DNA from: Diabrotica undecimpunctata
Lineage: Eukaryota; Arthropoda; Insecta; Coleoptera; Chrysomelidae
Length of the DNA stretch: 64,000 nt
Direction of reading: 5' to 3'
Assembly: GCF_040954645.1 (NCBI RefSeq)
Contig: NC_092805.1
Span: forward strand, 17,696,741-17,760,740
The translations under genes were made by a program, and so were the position numbers. Shown in pieces: positions 44,567 through 55,787 of the stretch (position 1 is its first letter; each line of letters opens with the position of its first letter). Under the pieces are notes generated by a model. That model ran no database searches. It saw only the letters and a program-made list of their open reading frames with translations, and had not been told where the DNA came from.

Positions 44567-45420
44567 TTAACTGCCATGCGTTCGTATACGACCGACAGTT
44601 CAATAAGCACTTCATGCCACGGCGGTCGTATACGACCGATTTGATACGGTCTGTAATATAGTTCCTGTTTTGCCAGAGGTCGTGTAGAGAAGCGGAGTTA
44701 TTGCAGTATTCGACCGCCGTGGCATATAGTCCTCGCATATACATATCAGTTTTCATTTTGGCTGAATAAGGGAGACTGAAATGATATCGAAATTTTGACA
44801 TATCTTTATTTCGAGTAAACAATATAAAACTGTAAACAATATCCATTACAAACTAAAAGACATACAAAAGTTAAATAAGAACATGAAAGAAATTAAAAAT
44901 TATCGGTTATTTGGAGTGTTTGTGAAATAATCTAAACAAATCTGTGGTTGACCTTCACAAGTGTCACAGTAAGTTACTACTTTTTTGACCCGATTTTTTG
45001 TTGTTTCCCCGAATCTTCTTTTTATAACAACCTTTACAGTATTTCTTCATTTTATCATATGGTCCTTCTTTTTTCATTAAAGTATGAGTTTGCATCGATC
45101 TCCTTGCAGTTCGTATTTGTTGTTGTTCCCTTTCGGAATCATTCTGTGTATCTATATTGTCTATATATCTTTCAATGACAGTAAAGCATATTTCTATTCT
45201 ATTCTACTAATAAATAAAAGTTTATTTTTCAGAATATTATCTTGCTTATTGTGTAGGTACGTACTTCAAACAGTAATCCTATGCAATTATTTACATCTGA
45301 AAATATGATATGAAAATATGAAAAATTATATCTTACCTGAACGTTGATTGCTTTCCAAAACCATACCAACCATCATTTTACCGCGACTTCCCATTTTATT
45401 TCAAGAAATAATAATTGTTT
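44567..45420 (-). pseudogene. piggyBac-like C-terminal remnant
   Basis: The minus strand reads MGSRGKMMVGMVLESNQRSG (45393-45335) up to a GTAAGA. After an acceptor near 45154 it continues NDSEREQQQIRTARRSMQTH, KEGPYDKMKKYCKGCYKK, and CDTCEGQPQICLDYF (about 44970-44925). The paired Cys motifs (YC.GC...LCDTC......CLDYF) resemble the cysteine-rich DNA-binding tail of piggyBac transposases. The downstream end reaches TTAA at 44567-44570, followed by CTGCCATGCG, compatible with a piggyBac terminus. The catalytic core is absent. The intron is inferred from consensus only. Confidence 0.5.
44582..44725. repeat. Palindromic terminal motifs of the piggyBac-like relic
   Basis: TCGTATACGA, itself a palindrome, occurs twice in similar context (44582-44591 and 44626-44635). 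ATGCCACGGCGGTCG (44614-44628) is repeated exactly inverted at 44711-44725. Such subterminal repeats are usual near transposon ends. Confidence 0.75.
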
Positions 45421-45544
45421 TTACTATTATCTAACTCTAAAAATAACACGAGCACAATTAACTTACTTGTCTTACTAACAATCAAACCTTTACTGACAAA
45501 ATATTGGTCAAAACAACCAACAATCAGAATAAGACTTACTTACA

Positions 45545-45746
45545 ATCAATTTATTCTACCACTAACGACCGATTTCGCATACTATAATTTGCTATGCATC
45601 TTCAGCTCAACGTTACATGGTAAACTAAATGTTAAAAATATAATAGCCCGTATTAGGGTGCTGTCTGGTATAAAATATATCGCAACTATGCCAATATTAT
45701 ATGTGTGTGATTTATGTGTGATCGTTGATGGTAGAATAAATTAAGT
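45545..45746. repeat. Small inverted-repeat (MITE-like) element
   Basis: AATTTATTCTACCACTAACG (about 45549) is matched inverted by CGTTGATGGTAGAATAAATT (45723-45742), with similar flanks. Between them lies CCGATTTCGCATACTATAAT followed by GCATCTTCAGC, a type of sequence often seen in Penelope-like termini. About 200 bp. Confidence 0.6.
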
Positions 45747-45750
45747 TTTA

Positions 45751-47230
45751 TTCTTATTTCTTTTTACCTATTTGAAATGGATTCACACAGGCAACATATT
45801 CAAGATTATTTTTAAACGTTTAAAACTAAACTTTTGTTTTTTTGTCGTTATTTAACTGTTACTTGCTTTTAAAGCCACAGAAATACAATTTCGTATAAAT
45901 TATAGGTACACTATCTTTGGGTGATGTATTCAGTCAAAAGTCTGTTTGTTGGCAAAACTGTGAATACCAAAAAGTCAATTAAAAACTCTGTCTTATTAAA
46001 CCAGTTTATCATGTTTATTTGTGTAAGCTATTTGCCATGATATAGGCAGATAACTACGAACACAAGTTCTCTGATATAGGTTGAAATTTGTTTTAAGATT
46101 GGGAACGGGAATTGTGAACAAGATTGAAGAAAACAATTCCTCTCTAACGATTAACCACTAATTAGATCGTTAACTAGTAATTATTGCTTAATATAGTCAC
46201 TTTTATATGTACTATAATCTTTTCAAAGCCAGGAAAAAATCCGCTTATACGTATTTCATCCTAAAAGGAATCTTCTGTCGTAGCAGAAGCAATACTAAAA
46301 TGACTTCGATATGAACGCAATAACGACATCTGATAATAAATCAGAAACTAATTGTCGAAACCAAATTCAGATTTCTGCTTTAATCTATGCCTTCTAAGAA
46401 TTGCAAGGCGAAACAGACGTTGATAAAGATGTAATTAGAGACATGGGGAATCTAAAATTGCATTCCACAATATATCTCCTCAACTAAGCAAAAATTCTTA
46501 GCGAATTGATTTCTAGTACTCATAAAGAGTATACGTATTTCATCCTAAAAGGAAAATGAATATAAATAAATTTTATTATAAATTATAAAAAAAAAGATAA
46601 AAAAGGAAAAAATAAAAAACAAACAAGGCGACTACCAAAATGGCACTACACAGAATCTTCATTATTAATGAACGTATAACGACATACGAGATATCATAGG
46701 GTACTATGGATAAACATAGATTCGCTATAAAACAAATTTTGATTTATTGACTTAAAGAAGACCTCTGTCTGATTACAAAATAAACAACATGCGAGCTAGC
46801 AAATGAAAGGGGAGGAATAACGAATATATTCACCGTTCCTATCACCCGTGGAGAAACGCTGACTATTAGACCGAAGTCTGTTTGTTACTAAGTGGCGAAC
46901 ACGATACTATAGCTAATTTGTAGTGTACTGTTTTGTGCGTCTTAAAACGTTTTATTTTGCATTTTTCATATTCATTCATAATATCAAAATAAATCTGCAC
47001 AGACTATTTTAGGTGTGACAAAACCAAATCATTTTAGTAGAACATCCTACGTTCTAGAATCCCGATGCGTTAGAATAACGTCACGTTCCAGTATTATATA
47101 CTTTTAACATACACCTTTCTTATAATATAACTTATTCATTGTGCAATATTTCTAAATTTGATAGCCTGTTAGTCATCTTATTGCGCTTCTTTCCCCTACT
47201 ATAAAGTGAGTAATATGTATTGCACTACAA
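45751..47230. other. Intergenic DNA between annexin genes 2 and 3
   Basis: No coding signal. A 23-bp direct repeat (TACGTATTTCATCCTAAAAG plus GAA) occurs at 46248-46270 and 46532-46554. A 23-bp sequence at 47054-47076 recurs at 56909-56931. Confidence 0.5.
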
Positions 47231-47231
47231 T

Positions 47232-47267
47232 CAAAGAAGATAGACGCTTAAGCGTCTATATTCTTTG
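47232..47267. repeat. Dispersed palindrome, copy 1
   Basis: CAAAGAAGATAGACGCTT followed directly by its inverse (one mismatch), 18-bp arms. A second copy with the same arms lies at 54871-54907. Confidence 0.85.
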
Positions 47268-47979
47268 CTACAATGTTGAAAAGTGAAACCAAATAAGTGG
47301 GGAATTCCTGCTGGTCCGCCAACAGAGCTTAACAATTGTAAACACGTGATTCTTGGTAGGTCATCACAGTATAGAGTTGGAAGACTATGTTAGTTTCAAA
47401 CATCCGCTTGTAAATTATGCACAGGAAATTGTTTTTCATGAGTTACTTAAAGGTTGTATTATTCATTTGAGGTTAATATTTTTTAAATTTTCATTGGTTT
47501 TTTCTTATATAGTGGTAATTTATTACTATATAATCTAATGCTTCGCGGAATTTTCATATTGCTATGTGATTTAGTGATGAGATATGTTCTCCATTTCTAT
47601 CTTTTGTAGTCGTGTTAAATGACTTGGTAACGTTCCGTTGAGTTATAACATTCTAATTATCTATTTCTTGGTTTTATAATCCAACTAATCAAATAATTTT
47701 GTAAAACTTATAAAGTATTTTGTTTTTTAAGACTATCAATGAATTGATCAAGGTTCTGAAACTACTTTCTTGTGCCATGTTTAAGTTAAATATAATGTTT
47801 TTATGAGATTAAGCCACAATTATTGGTTGTTATTGTGATAATAATCAAATTTTTTGTGATTTTCATCACTTCTTCTTATTCTTCCTTCTTGTATGTAGGC
47901 TTTAAAGCCTGTTTCTTCTTCAATATTAGCCTCTTAAATTGTTTAAATTATCGCACCATCTTTTTCTTGGTCTGTCTAT

Positions 47980-48493
47980 ACCATCGAGCAAAAAGACAAA
48001 AGAGGGAATCTAATCGTTATGAAAAGGAGACCAAAAAAGTGGCCTCTGATGGCGGACATATCCGGAAATACGAATGCGCCAAATTTAAATTTCATGACAC
48101 TTCACGATAATCATACAGTGGTGGAGGGGTTCTAATTTATCTATTTGTTATATAATATTAATATTACATAATATTAATACATAATACACTTAAAATACTT
48201 TTTTTAACACTAGAACACAATAAAGTTTTAATTAAATAATAACAATAATAGTCTAAAATGTGAAACAATTGTTAAAAAACTTCCATAGATATATACACAT
48301 ATTCTTGCATGTGACAGTTGGGACAAACAATAACATCAGCAATAACATAACCCAACTAAATTTGATTTCTTAAACAAGGAAAGTGTCTCTCTTTCCTTGT
48401 TTAATGTGGCCTCTCAACATTGCACTTCCTGTCTAACAATATTTTTGCCCCCACTACCTTTACATTCCCTCTTTTGTCTTTTTGCTCGATGGT
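47980..48493. repeat. 30-bp inverted repeat pair
   Basis: 47980-48009 (ACCATCGAGCAAAAAGACAA and on) is exactly inverted at 48464-48493. The right copy belongs to the 3' part of the minus-strand LINE (HRAKRQKRG). The left copy reads HRAKRQKRESN on the + strand. Two LINE 3' ends in opposite orientation, or an inverted rearrangement of one, would explain it. Confidence 0.7.
48370..48404. repeat. Perfect hairpin, 14-bp arms
   Basis: TTAAACAAGGAAAG (48370-48383) and its exact inverse (48391-48404) around a 7-nt loop. Confidence 0.85.
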
Positions 48494-50300
48494 CTATACT
48501 TAATCGTCCATTTATTGACTTATCTCGTGCTATTCGTATTATCCTATCCTCTGCCATTCTACTAATGTGTTCGTTCCACTAATGTTTCCGTTTTGACATC
48601 CATCCATTTATGTCTTCTATATTGCATAATCTTATGTTTTCGCTTCTTTCCCTATCCAACAGACTTTTCCCTGATATTCGTCGGAGTATTTTCATCTCTG
48701 TTGTTTCTAGTAGTCGGCTCGTTTTAGATGTGTCAGGTCTTGTCTCCGCCGTGTTATAATTGCCGCTTTATAGATTTTTGTTTTTGTGTTTTGTCTTTTT
48801 TGTTCTTCCTGATTGTGTCATTAAGAGATCCCGCCGCTTTACTTGCTTTTAAGCTTTGTTGTCGTATTTCTTTTTCAACATCTCCGTAACTAGTTATATC
48901 TATTCCCAGATATCTAGACATTGCTTCCTGCTTTATTATTTTCCTGTCAATTTCGATTTTACATCGTAGTGGGTATTTAGATGTTGTCATATATTTGGTT
49001 TTTTCTGCTGATATTAACATATTGTATTTCTTGGTTGTTGTATTGAAGATATGTGTTAATCTTTGGAGCTCGTCTTCTGTCTCAGCGATTAATGCGGCTT
49101 TAGTCTGCATAACATAATATTTGGATTTCTTTGTTCCCCATTCTGTAGCCATGACCTTTACGTACTGCTTGCATTATTTCATCATATTATAGAGAAGTGG
49201 GCTTAACGAGTCAATCTGTCTGACTCCGCTTTGTACTGGTGTACACTGTGTTAGTTTTCCATTTATCTTTGCCTCTATTGGATTATGTAAGTAGATTTTT
49301 TCAATGGTTTGTATAATATTAATTGGTATGTTTCTTTTACTCAGTATGTGTATGACTTGTATGCGATCGAACCCCTCTGTCAAGTCTATAAAACATAGAT
49401 ATGCTGGTTTATTGTACTCGCAGGCTTATTCTGTGATTTGTAGTACAAATACGGCGTCTATGCAAGATCTTTCGCATCTGAATCCTTGTTGTTCATTTGA
49501 TAAAGTTGTTAGTTTATTGATTTTGTTGGTTAGGACTTTTGTGGTCAGCTTAAGTTCGGTGTTCAGTAGGTTTATACCTCTATAATTGTTGGGGTCTTCT
49601 TTATCTCTTTTCTTGAACATTGGTATCATTATGCTGTTTCTCCATGTGTCTGGTATCTTGCAGTGCAATATTAGTTTTTGTATAAGTTTTGTCATCTCTA
49701 GGGATATACTTTCTCCTCCGTGTTTTAAAAGCTTGTTGGTTATTCCGTCTGGTCCTGGTGACTTTCTATTTTTAATTGAATTTATGGCTATCTCTGCTTT
49801 CTGAAGACTGATTTTAATTTCGTGTCTTAATAATTCAGGTACGTTATTGTGTTGATTATTATTTTCCTTTCCTTTAAACATCCGGTCAGGTATCTTACCT
49901 ATTCGTTTGCTGGTATGTTATTGTGTTCCTTTAATTCTGCCATTTCTTTCCGTTGGTTTCTTATGAATCTTTATATTTGTTTTTGTGTACCGTAGAAGTC
50001 GCTTTTCATCCTTGTTGTAAACTGTTCCCAGTGTTAATTTTTTGTTCTTCTTATCAACTGCTTTGTTTCATTTCGAATTCTTCTTTAGGTGTCTCGGGAT
50101 TCTGGAGTTTATGATGTTTTGTACTTCGTTTCTCTTTACATTTCTCTTTTATTTCTTTTCTGAACCATGGTGTATTGTTGTTGTTTCTTTTGTTCAGTAT
50201 GACTTTACATTTTCCTAGAGCTTCTGTTGCTGCTTCTTCAGTATTGTTTTTAATTTTAATTTTCATTACAATCACAACAAATAATGGTGGCTTAATCACA
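48400..50300 (-). pseudogene. LINE (same family as 37.3 kb), decayed
   Basis: Minus-strand order: NTPWFRKEIKEKCKEK (50190-50145), a linker, then AEIAINSIKNRKSPGPDGIT NKLLKHGG (49800-49730), WRNSIMIPMFKKRDKEDPNN YRGINLLNTELKLTTKVLT (49645-49555), and QQGFRCERSCIDAVF (49495-49450). Further on come GFDRIQVIHIL (49380), VQSGVRQIDSLSPLLYNMMK (49232-49174), and the thumb with EKTKYMTTSKY and SRYLGIDITSYGDVEKEI. The catalytic YADD box is not readable at its expected place near 49150 because the frame breaks there. At least four frameshifts. No clear target duplication or tail was found. Confidence 0.8.
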
Positions 50301-50459
50301 TAAAAACATAGTATTTAATTATATTGATGTTTCCAATTCAGTTATAACTATGTAGATGTCGACCATAAATGTAAATAAACCACTCAAAACAAAGTTCTAT
50401 CAATTTTTTTACAGAAGAGAGAATAAACAGAATTTTTATACTTTATTATATATTAGGTA

Positions 50460-51110
50460 ATGTGCACTGTGTTTTACGATGGAACGAGATCATTAAACTT
50501 TGGATGATATGAATAAGCTGTATAAGGCTGTAAGCTTTCTTCAAGCTGGCATGTGGCAAACTGACGTAGCTGAGCAGATAAAAGCCAAAATATTCGATGT
50601 CGATGGCATCATTTTCAAATTACTGAAAATACTTGAGAATAATACTTGAGAATATCAAGACTGTGATATAGCCCAGTGACTGAAAGTCACTGGGCTATAT
50701 TAACCAATTAATCCAGATTTGGATTTCATCTAGATTCGCATCAAATAAGAATCTGGATATAATCGGAAAATGTTGGATGTTCCAGACATGTTCAGGAAGA
50801 TTATCTGTACAGAATTGGTAAAATGGGCGGAGGTATGGGGCGCCGATTCGACGTTATTTTTCCAAATAAGTTCTTGATAGCTCAGCATATATCCCATATT
50901 ATTCTTTAACCCATCTTTAACCCATTTTTAACCCATTTACAAATGCGGTTGGTACAAACTTTCACCTTATGCATGATAATGCTCGTTCACATATTGTATA
51001 TATTGACTCAAACTGGGTCACCAACGAGGGTAAAGAGATTGAGTTATTGCCATGGAAAACAAACCTTAATCCTACTAAACATGTATGGGACGTGATTCGA
51101 TAACGAATCA
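50460..51110 (+). pseudogene. Tc1-like transposase relic
   Basis: Near 50525-50600 the + strand reads LYKAVSFLQAGMWQTDVAEQ, a helix-turn-helix start. RRYFSK follows near 50850, then VGTNFHLMHDNARSHIVYI (50940-51005), the second catalytic Asp block, and ELLPWKTNLNPTKHVWDVI (51035-51100). In active Tc1 proteins the last block reads NPIEH.W. Here the catalytic Glu is Lys (NPTKHVW), so the copy is dead. A perfect hairpin (50666-50700) and a triple TTTAACCCA repeat (about 50902-50938) interrupt it. Confidence 0.7.
50666..50700. repeat. Perfect hairpin, 16-bp arms, 3-nt loop
   Basis: ATATAGCCCAGTGACT, loop GAA, then the exact inverse. It lies inside the Tc1 relic and is strong enough to be a small fold-back insertion or a palindrome-derived scar. 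Confidence 0.9.
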
Positions 51111-51204
51111 CTTTATAATAAAAACGCTATTCACATGATAACAGAAATCTTTCCTAGATGGTGTCGTTAGTTTACTGGACAAACAGTGTGACTTGTCATC
51201 ATAG

Positions 51205-51378
<174 letters not shown>

Positions 51379-51629
51379 CGATTTGTCCGATGTTCCAAAT
51401 GTCTCAATTGTCTTGGAAACGGCTTGCACGATTTAAATAAATTTTGTCTTTTGAAGGTTTTATATTACGTTCAATCTTATGGTAGTATTAACATTGTTAT
51501 CAGATTTTTCGTTTTTCTGTAAATGCAATACACTTTTTATTATATCTCTATTTTTATATTTTATTACATTTTTAAACTATATATCTTTTCTTTTTAAAAT
51601 CCTTAAATAATACTGAATGGTTTTCATGT

Positions 51630-53661
51630 GAACATCAAAGAAAATTTACAAAATATAGAGAAACTGAATAGAAATACTGATAACATAGACCAAAAATGGG
51701 AGAATATTAAACATGCCGTAATGCTGGCAGGGAGAGAAAATTTAACACCGAAAGAAAGGAAACATAAAGAATGGATGAATGAGGAAATACTACAGTTGAT
51801 GTGTGAAAGAAGGGTACACAAAACAAATAATCCGATAAGATACAAAGAAACAGATAAACTGATAAAAAAGAAAATAAGAGAAGCTAGAGAAAGATGGCTA
51901 AGTGAGCAATGCCAGGAGTTGGAACAACTGGAGCGAAAATATGACTTTTTTAATGTACACAAAAAGATTAAAGAAATGACAGGAAGGAGAAGAACAACAC
52001 AGACAGGACAGATCAAAGATACAGATGGTATACTCATAACAGATTTACAACAAAAAATGAATCGATGGACAGAATACATATCACAACTTTTTGATGACAA
52101 AGATAGACAAGAAATCTCAAACGAATATACAGATGATACAGGGCCTGATATAATCAGAGAAGAAATAGATTATGCAATCAAACAAGCGAAAAGTGGTAAG
52201 GCCCCCGGTCCTGATGAAATTCCCGTAGAACTGCTCAAACTTATGGACGATGAATCTATTAAAATACTCCTAGATCTATTTAACACAATATATATAGAAC
52301 TGGAATAATACCTAGGGAATGGCTCCGTTCGACCTTTATACTAGTGCCAAAAAAGGCAAATACAAGGGAATGCAGCGAATATCGTACGATAGCTTTGATG
52401 AGTCATGCTCTAAAACTGTTCTTGAAAATAATCCATAATAGGATCTATAGGAAATTAGACGTAGACATGAGTAACACTCAGATGGGATTCAGAAAAGGGC
52501 TGGGTACAAGGGAGGCTCTGTTTGCAATGAACGTTCTCTCACAGAGATGCTTAGACATGAACCAAGAGATTTACGCCTGCTTTATTGATTTCGAAAAGGC
52601 CTTTGACAAAGTACAACATGAACCACTAAGACAAGTTCTAATCAAGAAAAATATAGACAGCCGAGATATTCGAATTATATGCAACCTATATTGGAATCAA
52701 ACAGCAAATGTGAAGGTTGAGGGTAGGCTAACAGAAGAAATTCAAATCCGTCGAGGAGTCCGGCAGGGATGCATCTTGTCGCCACTTTTATTTAATCTGT
52801 ATAGTGAAGCTATCTGTGAACAAGCACTCGAGGAAGAAGATCTTGGTCTGATAATAAATGGTGAGACGATCAACAATATAAGGTATGCTGACGATACGGT
52901 TCTCCTAACGGGAACGCTAGTAGAACTACAACATCTCGTTCAAAGTCTCAATATATACTGTAACAGTTACGGCTTGAAAATTAATTTGAAAAAAAACTAA
53001 ATTTATGGTAATCACGAAATCAAAGAACATCAGAGCTAATCTTGTAATAGAAAATACAACGATTGAGCGTGTGTCCTGTTATAAATATCTAGGTGCTTGG
53101 ATCACAGACGATACTGATCAAACAAAAGAGATTAGATGTAGAATAGAAATCGCTTGATCAGTCTTTAATAGAATGCGCAAACTCTTTTGCAATCGTGATA
53201 TCAATATAAAGTTACGAATACGAATGCTGCGGTGTTATGTCTTTTCTACCCTATTGTATGGAGTAGAGGCTTGGACACTAAAACAGTTGACCACAAAAAA
53301 CATCGAAGCTTTCGAGATGTGGTGCTATAGGCGCATTCTCAGAATATCATGGATGGACCGCGTCACTAACACGCAAGTACTCCCAAACTTTAGACAAAAG
53401 ATGCGAAGTTCTAAATGAGATAAAAATTAGAAAGATGGAATACTTGGGGCACATTGTGAGAGGTGAAAAGTACGAACTTTTAAGAAATATCATGCAGGGC
53501 AAAAGAAGTGTGGGAAGAAGAAAAATATCGTGGCTTCGTAATCTACGTGAGTGGTTCGGGTGTAGTTCGATTGAACTTTTTAGGCGCGCTGCTAACAAAG
53601 TCGCAGTGGCCATGATGATTTCCAATCTCCGCTAGGAGTGGCACGAGAAGAAGAAGAAGAA
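51630..53661 (+). mobile_element. LINE (RTE-like), 5' truncated, with precise target duplication
   Basis: Flanked by an 11-bp duplication GGTTTTCATGT (51619-51629 and 53662-53672). It starts in the linker (WMNEEILQLMCERRVHKTNN), then the RT: KAPGPDEIPVELLKL, FRKGLGTREALFAMNV, DFEKAFDKVQHE, RGVRQGCILSPLLFNLYSEA and IRYADDTVLLTG (about 52877). The C-terminus has WCYRRILRISWMDRVTNTQV and LEYLGHIVRG. Frameshifts near 52300, 53000, 53160 and 53400 break it. The 3' end is ggagtggcacgagaagaag with five GAA-type repeats. Same family as 10141-10966 and 25190-27615. Confidence 0.93.
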
Positions 53662-53672
53662 GGTTTTCATGT

Positions 53673-54039
53673 AATATTTCCTATATCTAAATCCACCCAG
53701 GATAAAACAATACATTAAGATAGTTATCATTGAATGAACACCTTGAATTTGAATATTCTTTAGTAATTTACATAGGAACAGAAATTCCATAACAAGGTCT
53801 ACTGTCAGTACATTAGTAAAGAAGTTTAACAAAACTGGTGCAGGAAAAGGTTATTCAAATGATGGTGCAGGAAATCTGCAACAACTGAAGACAAATCTTT
53901 AGACTTTTGTGTCGTGGTAATAGAAGGTCCATATTTAAGTGTTAATAAATAGTAAACTTTCGAAAACATAACGAAAAAAAAAACAACAATTTTCTGTACA
54001 AAACAGTTTCAATGTTTCGCGTCTAGCAGCCTTAAATCA
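53673..54039. other. Intergenic spacer
   Basis: No feature recognised. Confidence 0.4.
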
Positions 54040-54255
54040 ATGGCGCTGGGCCAGTCACATACCCAGATGATGATAACAGGTGAGCACGAAGAATCCTAGC
54101 ATGGAGAGCAACGAGACAAGAGACAAGAAGCATGGGAAGACTTAAAAAAATATGGTTAGATGACATAAAAGCGGTGGCAGGCAAACAGTGGATTAGATTG
54201 GCGCCAGATAGAGAAAGATGTAAGTAATTGGAGAAGACGTACATTCAGGAGTGGA
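54040..54255 (+). pseudogene. LINE 3' end fragment
   Basis: In shifted + frames: RWASHIPR, a WLDDIKAVAGKQW-like stretch near 54150-54190, DRERC, and WRRRTFRSGW. This is the order of RTE-like LINE tails (W.GHV.R, then RW.DD......W, then W..L...Y...W). It is small and decayed, and ends about 510 bp before annexin gene 3 exon 1. Confidence 0.55.
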
Positions 54256-54762
54256 TGGAAAATGAAAGACGAAGGAAAATAAGTCGTACTATTCATAGAT
54301 GTAAAATTAATACATTATTTGAATTTTCCGTAAACCAAAACATTAAAAGTTTTATGTTGCATAAAAAAATGGTTAATGAAACAATATACCAGTTTCACAA
54401 AGACCCATCTCTACAGAAATTCTTTTTGACGTTTGGATAGCTTTTGTCAGTTGTTGACGTAGTAGAGATTACTCATCTTACGTAGAAGGAATATACACTG
54501 TTATCATCAATATTTTAGAAGAGAAGAGACTTGATTGTTATAAGTGTTGTTTGTGAAGTACGTAGGATTAAAATATTCGTTGTTAAAATAATACACGGTA
54601 TTGAAATATATTCTAAAGTTTGTCTATACATTGATAAAAGGTGTGGCTAAAATCTGTTATGACCGGCAACTTTATTTATTTGACGTTATCATTTTATTGT
54701 TTTGTGTATACTGATAACGAGTTTTTTTATTTTTGTATATTCAATTAAACCTTAATTTTCAG

Positions 54763-54808
54763 GTTTTCCATCAAGATGAGTTATCCTGGTTATAATCCAT
54801 ATCAACAG
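54763..54808 (+). CDS. Annexin gene 3, first coding exon (annexin B11-like N-terminus)
   Basis: Acceptor TTTTCAG at 54756-54762, 13 nt of 5' UTR, ATG at 54776, and donor GTGAGC at 54809. The codons give MSYPGYNPYQQ, ending in phase 0. Tyr/Pro/Gly/Gln-rich heads starting like this occur on insect annexin B11-type proteins, and two annexin genes lie just upstream, which supports the call. No further exon was found up to 64000, so intron 1 exceeds 9 kb. An upstream noncoding 5' exon is implied by the acceptor. Alone, eleven codons are weak evidence. Confidence 0.6.
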
Positions 54809-54870
54809 GTGAGCTAAAGAGAAAGTGTTGATAATGTTGTTATGCTTATAAAGCTACTAGAACCTAGAAT

Positions 54871-54907
54871 CAAAGAATATAGACGCTTATAGCGTCTATA
54901 TTCTTTG
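54871..54907. repeat. Dispersed palindrome, copy 2
   Basis: CAAAGAATATAGACGCT, a 3-nt loop TAT, then its exact inverse (17-bp arms). It shares flanks (AATC before, CTA.AAT after) with the copy at 47232-47267, so the repeat is a unit of about 45 bp. It lies 62 bp after the annexin gene 3 exon. Confidence 0.85.
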
Positions 54908-55559
54908 CTAGAATATTCGCCAAAAAATCGGGTTTTTGTTTGTATACTTTTTGTTCACATTTTGTTTATTTAAACATCATGTGATTTTGAGATGTAAACG
55001 ATTTTGTCGGTAATTGTTATAATTAAATAATTAGATTAGAATATCCGATACGCATTGAATACCCTCATATAATATTATCCAGCATTGAGTTTTTTGGTTG
55101 ACTGCTGGGCATAGAAATCTATATTTCTCTCGTGACCACTTTGTGTTAATGTGTTACTGATCGCCTATATGTCTGCATTTTATTCATTTTCTTGTTAAAC
55201 ACCGATCATTCTTCTTATTTTCTTATGTAATTTCTATTATAGATAGTTCCATTTTTTGCCCTATCTCTGTCGTTTCCTAAAGAACTTAGCTTTAATTTAT
55301 TTGATAAAAATATTGATCCTTGATCTAGGAGGATCCAAAATAGGGACGAATTTGACAAAGTTATTGCCGATTTTAAATAAAAGGCTGAGGAATAAGTAGT
55401 TTTTCTAGTACATATATACCTTTTATCTTCTGTAGTTCATGAAATATCAGAATAATGTACCTATTCAATGAAGAAATTGTTATTTTTAGTTTCTCCCAGT
55501 GCAGGGTTGACTTTACTGGAAGCTGACTTTACTTAGTAACAAAGGATTTACTCAGCACT

Positions 55560-55772
55560 TCTTCTTCTTCTTCTAATGGCGCTACAACCCTTTGTGAGTC
55601 TTGGCCTGCTTAACAATGTTCTTCCATTCTGCCCTGTCGGATACTTTCCTTCGCCACTGCCTGATGTTCATGGTTTTAAGATCCCTCTCTACATCGTCTA
55701 TCCATCTTTTACGGGGCCTTCCGCTTTTTCTGTTTCCTTGGGGCTTCCATCTCTGGACTACTTTTACAGCTC
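55560..55772 (-). mobile_element. Very short LINE 3' end insertion with 15-bp target duplication
   Basis: A 213-bp minus-strand fragment, flanked exactly by GATTTACTCAGCACT (55545-55559 and 55773-55787). It encodes GRPRKRWIDDVERDLKTMN and WRRKVSDRAEWKNIV, the tail of a LINE ORF2, and ends in (GAA)4. Only the last 213 bp were copied. Confidence 0.92.
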
Positions 55773-55787
55773 GATTTACTCAGCACT

